This document shows, in pieces, positions 32,700-36,869 of a stretch of 36,869 bases of DNA (its first letter is position 1; each line of letters opens with the position of its first letter). Where the stretch lies: contig CAJMKD010000022.1 of the NCBI GenBank assembly GCA_905213905.1, positions 1 through 36,869 on the forward strand. The letters run 5' to 3'. Position numbers and translations under genes: made by a program. Under the pieces are notes generated by a model. That model was not told where the DNA came from and did no database searches. It saw only the letters and a list, made by a program, of their open reading frames with translations. This stretch comes from an uncultured Sutterella sp. (GTDB lineage Bacteria; Pseudomonadota; Gammaproteobacteria; Burkholderiales; Burkholderiaceae_F).

Positions 32700-35123
32700 A
32701 TGCTTTTTACTGAAGAATGGCTGCGCCAGTATGTCAATCCGCAGCTCAACACCGAAGAGCTCGCCGACGCGCTGACGATGCACGGGCTTGAAGTCGAGGA
32801 TGTGACGACCGTTGCGCCGCCTTTTACGGGCGTTGTCGTAGCAGAAGTGCTCACGTGCCGCGACCATGAAAATTCCGATCATCTCCATGTCTGCGAAGTA
32901 AACGCAGGCACCGGCGAAACGCTCCAGATCGTTTGCGGCGCGCCCAATGTTCGCGCCGGCATCAAGGTTGCCTGCGCAACGATCGGCGCCGTTCTGCCGG
33001 GCGACTTCCGCATCAAGAAGTCGAAGCTGCGCGGCGTTGTTTCGATGGGCATGCTCTGCTCGCAGCGCGAGCTCGGCATCACCGAAGACCATACCGGCAT
33101 CTGGATTCTGCCCGACGATGCGCCGATCGGCATGGACATCCGCGAGTACGCCAAGCTTGACGATGCCCGCATTGAACTCAAGCTCACGCCCAATCGCGGC
33201 GATGCGCTGAGCCTGATCGGCGTCGCACGCGATCTGCATGCGGTTACAGGCGCACCGCTCACGCTGCCTGAAATGCCCGCCGTCGCGCCCAACTGCGATG
33301 ACAAGCTGCCCGTTCGCATTGAAGCTCCCGATCTCTGCGGGCGCTTCTCGAGCCGCGTCATCCGCGGCCTCAACACGGCTGCGGCGACGCCGGAATGGAT
33401 GAAGACGCGCCTCGAGCGTGCCGGCCAGCGTTCGATTTCGGCGCTTGTTGACATCTCGAACTACGTCATGATCGAGCTCGGCCGCCCGACGCATTTCTAC
33501 GATCTCGACAAGATCGAGTCCGATCACCTGACGGTTCGCTGGGCGCGCGAAGGCGAAAAGACGACGACGCTCAACGGATGCGAGATTGCGCTTGATCCGT
33601 ACTTCGGCGTCATCTGCGACGGCGATCGTCCGGAGTGCCTCGCTGGCATCATGGGCGGCGAACGCACCTCAATTTCCGATACGACGAAGGACATCTTCAT
33701 CGAATCCGCCTTCTGGCATCAGGCGGCCATTCAGGGCCGCTGCCGCCGCCTCAACTTCTCGACCGACGCTTCGTACCGCTACGAGCGCGGGGTGGACTTT
33801 GCGACGACTGCCAAGCACCTCGAATACATTACGAAGCTCGTTCTCGACATTTGCGGCACGCCCGAAACGAAGGTCGGACCCGTGGAGGACGTCGTCACGA
33901 ATCTGCCGGCGCGCAATCCCGTCTCAATGCGCGTCGAACGCTGCCGGAAAGTGGTCGGAATCGACATCCCGCTTGAAGCGATGCATGCTGCCTTTACGCG
34001 CCTTGGCTTCGAGTACACCTACGACGAGGAAAAGGGCGTCTTCACCATAGTGCCGCCGGCCTATCGCTTCGACATTGAGATTGAAGAGGATTTGATCGAG
34101 GAAGTGGCTCGCCTCTATGGCTACGAAAAGCTGCCGGATCGGCCGCCGATGGCCCGCTGCGCCATGCGCAGCTCCCGTGAAGAGCGCCGCACGACGCATG
34201 TGCTTCGCACGGAAATGGCCAAGCTCGGCTATCAGGAGCTCATCAACTTCGCATTCGTTCCTGAGAAGTGGGAGAAAGTGTTTGCCGACAACGACAACCC
34301 AATCCGTCTTCTCAATCCGATCAATGCCGAGCTCTCAGTCATGCGCACGCAGCTCGTGGGCGGCTTGGTCGACATTCTCAAGTACAACCTCAACCGCCGC
34401 GCAGACCGCGTCCGCGTTTTTGAAATCGCCCGCGTCTTCTTTCGCTACCCGAGCGTCGTCGACGGCCCGTTTGAGGTGAAGGGCGTTCGCCAGCCGATCC
34501 ACGTTGCAGGCCTTGCCTACGGCACGGCCGCCGATGCGCAGTGGGGCCTTCCCGCGCGTGCGGTCGACTTCTACGACGTCAAGGGCGACATCGAAAGACT
34601 TGTGGCGCCGCTTAAGCTCCGCTATGTTCGCGAAACCTTCCCAGCGCTTCATCCCGGCCGCAGTGCCGGCATCTATCTTGGCGAGAAGCGCATCGGCTTC
34701 ATCGGCGAGATTCATCCGCGCGTCGCGCACGACTTTGAGCTGCCGCATGCGCCGATCGTCTTCGAGCTTGAGGTTGAGCCGCTCCTTGACGTGCCGCTGC
34801 CTTCGTACCGCACCGTCAGCAAGTTCCAGCCGATGCACCGCGACATTGCGGTGGTTGTGCCTGCTGAAACGGAGGTCGAGGTGCTCTTTGACGCCGTCAA
34901 GCATGCTTCGCGCAAAGATCCTCGCCTCATGTGCGTGACGGACTTCCGTCTCTTCGACCTTTACCGTCCGAAGGCCGAAGCGGAAGCGCACGAAAAGTCG
35001 CTTGCCTTCACCGTTGAGCTCAATGCTCGCGGCGAAGAGGCGCTTTCCGAAGAAGCCGTTGAATCGGCAATGAAGGGCGTGCTTGACGCGCTCGTCGCCG
35101 TCGGCGCACGTCTGCGCGCTTAA
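32700..35123 (+). CDS. pheT: Phenylalanyl-tRNA synthetase beta subunit
   Basis: The non-catalytic subunit (807 residues; E. coli 795), which binds tRNA and edits mischarged Tyr-tRNA-Phe. It has the EMAP/OB tRNA-binding domain (VAEVLTCRDHENSDHLHVCEVN, about 40-150), the B3/B4 editing domain with the RPTHFYDLDKI block, the B5 domain, the class II-like core and the C-terminal ferredoxin-fold anticodon domain (SKFQPMHRDIAVVVPAETEV). It is the expected partner of pheS in one operon and leads on to ihfA. Confidence 0.96.
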   Translation: MLFTEEWLRQYVNPQLNTEELADALTMHGLEVEDVTTVAPPFTGVVVAEVLTCRDHENSDHLHVCEVNAGTGETLQIVCGAPNVRAGIKVACATIGAVLPGDFRIKKSKLRGVVSMGMLCSQRELGITEDHTGIWILPDDAPIGMDIREYAKLDDARIELKLTPNRGDALSLIGVARDLHAVTGAPLTLPEMPAVAPNCDDKLPVRIEAPDLCGRFSSRVIRGLNTAAATPEWMKTRLERAGQRSISALVDISNYVMIELGRPTHFYDLDKIESDHLTVRWAREGEKTTTLNGCEIALDPYFGVICDGDRPECLAGIMGGERTSISDTTKDIFIESAFWHQAAIQGRCRRLNFSTDASYRYERGVDFATTAKHLEYITKLVLDICGTPETKVGPVEDVVTNLPARNPVSMRVERCRKVVGIDIPLEAMHAAFTRLGFEYTYDEEKGVFTIVPPAYRFDIEIEEDLIEEVARLYGYEKLPDRPPMARCAMRSSREERRTTHVLRTEMAKLGYQELINFAFVPEKWEKVFADNDNPIRLLNPINAELSVMRTQLVGGLVDILKYNLNRRADRVRVFEIARVFFRYPSVVDGPFEVKGVRQPIHVAGLAYGTAADAQWGLPARAVDFYDVKGDIERLVAPLKLRYVRETFPALHPGRSAGIYLGEKRIGFIGEIHPRVAHDFELPHAPIVFELEVEPLLDVPLPSYRTVSKFQPMHRDIAVVVPAETEVEVLFDAVKHASRKDPRLMCVTDFRLFDLYRPKAEAEAHEKSLAFTVELNARGEEALSEEAVESAMKGVLDALVAVGARLRA

Positions 35124-35139
35124 ATCTGTCCGGGGCGGC

Positions 35140-35166
35140 GGGGCTTTCATCTTTGTGGAAAGCCCC
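35140..35166 (+). promoter_or_regulatory. Hairpin between pheT and ihfA
   Basis: GGGGCTTTC (35140-35148) pairs perfectly with GAAAGCCCC (35158-35166) over a 9-base loop. A run of eight T lies about 20 bases further on, too far for a standard terminator. It may be a processing or partial termination signal ahead of ihfA. Confidence 0.5.
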
Positions 35167-35226
35167 AAGGCTGTCCCGGGCTCCATTTTTTTTCGACAGC
35201 TCTTTCCCATCCCGACTGAAATTCAG

Positions 35227-35595
35227 ATGATTGAAAGACAAGACTGCATAACGCTCAACAAGGCCGCGCTGGCCGATGTCGTTGTCACGAAGGTCGAAGG
35301 CCTCGACCGACAGGCAGCCAAGGTGCTCGTGGAGGAATTCTTCGAAATGATCGCCCGCCATCTTGAGCAGGGTGATACGGTGAAGATTCCCGGTCTCGGC
35401 AACTTTTCCGTTCGTCAGAAAGTTGCTCGCCCCGGCCGCAACCTGAAGACGGGCGAGACGGTAACGATTTCCGAGCGGCGGGTTGTGACATTCCATCCTT
35501 CCGGTACGCTCAACGCCCGTGTTACCGCCAATCTGATCCGCGACAAGGAGCCGGAAGCTGAAGCTGAGGCGGAAGCTGCTGGCACGGCGGAATAA
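35227..35595 (+). CDS. ihfA: Integration host factor alpha subunit
   Basis: A DNA-bending HU/IHF-family protein of 122 residues. The body (TLNKAALADVVVTKVEGL, then VKIPGLGNFSVRQKVARPGRNLKTGE, and RRVVTFHPSGTLNARV) matches IHF alpha; the beta-ribbon arm with the intercalating Pro is in the KVARPGRN part. Its position right after pheST is the classic ihfA locus. Compared with the usual 100 or so residues, it has an extra acidic tail of EA repeats (about 107-122). The ATG at 35227 is chosen; the frame is open further back. The A/T stem after the stop is too weak to call a terminator. Confidence 0.93.
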   Translation: MIERQDCITLNKAALADVVVTKVEGLDRQAAKVLVEEFFEMIARHLEQGDTVKIPGLGNFSVRQKVARPGRNLKTGETVTISERRVVTFHPSGTLNARVTANLIRDKEPEAEAEAEAAGTAE

Positions 35596-35624
35596 AAAAA
35601 GTAAAGTTTTTTTCTTTCGGGCTA

Positions 35625-35653
35625 TTGCTTTTTTGAAGCAGTCTCGATATACT
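35625..35653 (+). promoter_or_regulatory. Promoter of tRNA-Pro
   Basis: TTGCTT (35625-35630) and TATACT (35648-35653) are spaced by 17 bases. The predicted start near 35660 lies seven bases before the tRNA. Confidence 0.75.
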
Positions 35654-35666
35654 CCTCTTCTCTGTT

Positions 35667-35743
35667 CGGGGTGTAGCGCAGCCTGGTAGCGCACTTGCAT
35701 GGGGTGCAAGGGGTCGCGAGTTCGAATCCCGCCACCCCGACCA
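35667..35743 (+). tRNA. tRNA-Pro (anticodon GGG), CCA encoded
   Basis: A 77-base cloverleaf with acceptor CGGGGTG pairing CACCCCG, discriminator A and encoded CCA. The anticodon stem CTTGC/GCAAG encloses ATGGGGT, giving anticodon GGG. The T-arm reads AGTTCGAATCC. Confidence 0.95.
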
Positions 35744-35754
35744 GATAACAAAAC

Positions 35755-35782
35755 AGGTCATCTGCAAAGATGGCCTTTTTTG
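35755..35782 (+). terminator. Intrinsic terminator of tRNA-Pro
   Basis: A 9-bp stem (AGGTCATCT at 35755-35763 with AGATGGCCT at 35768-35776, one T-G pair) is capped by a GCAA tetraloop and followed by a T-run. Confidence 0.85.
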
Positions 35783-35971
35783 TTGCCTTTTTTCTGCACA
35801 GCTTCGCAAAGATCGCCTGAAGCACCGAGTAGTGCTGGTGCGATGGCGACTTGGGGGTTGGGCATGATGAGCTTGGTCGGGCAAAATGGAAATACTTCGC
35901 ATTGGGCAAACGCTCGAGTTTCCGTGCCGATGATGCGAAGTTTTTCCCGTTTCATCTTTGCAGAACTTCAC

Positions 35972-36799
35972 ATGCGCTTGTCTGTCCGGCTTTTTCTGGT
36001 TTGCGGAGCAGTTTCGCTTTTTGCGAATACCGTTGCCTGTGCAGCGGAGCAGCTTCCTGCAGGCAGCAGGGCTGGTGTTGTTCGCGTGGGTCTTGAGCGG
36101 AATCTAGGGCCGGATTTTTTGATTGAGTCGTTTGCGCCCACCATGCGGCTGCTGCGGCGCGAGAAGCCGAACACAACCTTCAAAACAACGTTTTATACGG
36201 CCGGAGAACTTGCTGAGGCGGTTCGAGAGCGAAGAACGGATATCTTCTTCGCCGACAGCGCACTTTTCGGCGTGCTGCAGCTTGAAGCCGGTGCCATACA
36301 GCTTGCAACCCGCACGGCGCCCTATGCCGCTGATCCATCCAAGGCCACCAGTTTTGCCGTTGTTGTCCGGCGCGGCAGCGAGATCAAAAAACTGAGCGAT
36401 TTGCCTGGCAAAAAAATCGCAGCGGAAGATCCGGGAAGCTTTTCAACTTGGCTGCTCTTTCAAGGGGTCCTCAAGAATCTGGGTGCGCTTGAGGAAGGCT
36501 GGGATCGGGCTGTGCGATTCACCGGTTATCAGCCGCCTGATCCGATTCTTCTTGTGCAGCAGGCAGCAGTAGATGCTGCTGTCGTGCCTGCCTGCCGGCT
36601 TGAAACTCTGATCGATATGAATGTCGTGCACGAGTCTGAGCTTGACGTGCTCAATGAGCAATCGGCAACAGGCTTCCCCTGCAGACGGTCGGCAGATCTT
36701 TTTCCAGACATCGTGCTTGGCGTTGCTTCAGGCGTGGATCCAGATCTTGCGAGCGCAATTGCGGTTACGGTCATGAGTGCGCCGCCTTTTAGACCGTAA
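35972..36799 (+). CDS. TtrS/PhnD-like periplasmic binding-domain protein, probably truncated
   Basis: A 275-residue protein with a signal peptide (MRLSVRLFLVCGAVSLFANTVACA, cut near 24). The rest is one PhnD-type binding fold: VRVGLERNLGPDFLIESFAPTMRLL, the RRTDIFFADSALFGVLQ block, a DLPGKKIAAEDPGSFSTWLLF block and AVDAAVVPACRLE. The late GFPCRRSADLFPDIVLGVA segment resembles the sensor domain of TtrS-like kinases. Those proteins continue with a further block, a membrane helix and a kinase; here the frame stops at VMSAPPFRP. It may be a stand-alone binding protein or a decayed remnant. The frame is open upstream to 35699, across the tRNA; the start chosen is where the signal peptide begins. 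Ligand unknown. Confidence 0.7.
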   Translation: MRLSVRLFLVCGAVSLFANTVACAAEQLPAGSRAGVVRVGLERNLGPDFLIESFAPTMRLLRREKPNTTFKTTFYTAGELAEAVRERRTDIFFADSALFGVLQLEAGAIQLATRTAPYAADPSKATSFAVVVRRGSEIKKLSDLPGKKIAAEDPGSFSTWLLFQGVLKNLGALEEGWDRAVRFTGYQPPDPILLVQQAAVDAAVVPACRLETLIDMNVVHESELDVLNEQSATGFPCRRSADLFPDIVLGVASGVDPDLASAIAVTVMSAPPFRP

Positions 36800-36811
36800 C
36801 GCTAAATTTTA

Positions 36812-36835
36812 GGTACGCTACTTTAGTAGCGTACC
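36812..36835 (+). terminator. Perfect hairpin after the binding protein gene
   Basis: GGTACGCTAC (36812-36821) and GTAGCGTACC (36826-36835) form a perfect 10-bp stem with a TTTA loop, 12 bases after the stop. Only a weak T/C-rich run follows, so it is a possible terminator for either strand. Confidence 0.55.
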
Positions 36836-36869
36836 GCCTTCCTTCGTCATCGTGTTCAAGTCAAATGAA

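Noticed and set aside
1..36869. CRISPR arrays, insertion sequences, phage or integrase genes
   Set aside because: No regularly spaced repeats, transposase, integrase or phage structural motifs were found in any frame.

Overview
The window looks like a chromosomal segment of a high-GC betaproteobacterium of the order Burkholderiales, most plausibly of the gut-associated Sutterellaceae (Sutterella/Parasutterella-like). This rests on the rpoN-free isc operon layout iscRSUA-hscBA-fdx-iscX, the neighbourhood thrS-infC-rpmI-rplT-pheST-ihfA-tRNA-Pro, protein sequences close to betaproteobacterial housekeeping families, and TtrS/PhnD-like periplasmic and autotransporter-like proteins typical of that family. 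The genus is an inference; no database search was run. Nearly everything here is core genome. I see no insertion sequence, prophage or CRISPR array.

Layout. 1-113: the 3' end of a 5S rRNA gene and its terminator (end of an rrn operon). 207-1265 (-): a malate/lactate-type (Ldh2) dehydrogenase. 1504-1621 (-): tRNA-Asn with its own promoter and terminator. 1879-3900 (+): uvrB, preceded by a perfect FNR-type palindrome. 4085-4651 (+): a low-molecular-weight phosphotyrosine phosphatase and a strong terminator. 4820-10574 (+): the complete housekeeping Fe-S cluster operon iscR-iscS-iscU-iscA-hscB-hscA-fdx-iscX, headed by a promoter overlapped by a type 1 IscR operator. 10628-17417 (-): a block read leftward, made of a conserved hypothetical gene, recJ, prfB (with the programmed +1 frameshift), lysS and a Nudix hydrolase. 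17618-20644 (+): the lipoprotein-release transporter (LolC/E-type permease and LolD) and a TatD nuclease, with overlapping stop and start codons. 20733-22729 (+): an ACT-domain protein and a DUF711/UPF0210 protein, then a terminator. 22931-25111 (+): a secreted autotransporter-like protein behind an AT-rich promoter. 25439-27562 (+): relA. 27729-35595 (+): tRNA-Val, a short threonine-rich leader ORF, an intrinsic terminator, then thrS-infC-rpmI-rplT-pheS-pheT-ihfA. 35625-35781 (+): tRNA-Pro with promoter and terminator. 35972-36799 (+): a TtrS/PhnD-like periplasmic binding protein that looks cut short.

The most interesting signal is regulatory. Between tRNA-Val and thrS lies a 14-codon ORF, MSLKTTLRTTTPRL, with five threonine codons, followed by a stop and an 11-bp terminator hairpin with a U-tract just ahead of the thrS ribosome-binding site. 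It begins 25 nt after the tRNA 3' end, so it can hardly have its own promoter. This suggests that thrS, and perhaps the translation operon behind it, is expressed from a tRNA promoter and gated by ribosome-mediated attenuation in response to threonyl-tRNA. Other control elements visible by eye are the IscR operator, the FNR box, the RF2 frameshift site, the rare ATA start of infC, and a structured leader with a terminator ahead of pheS.
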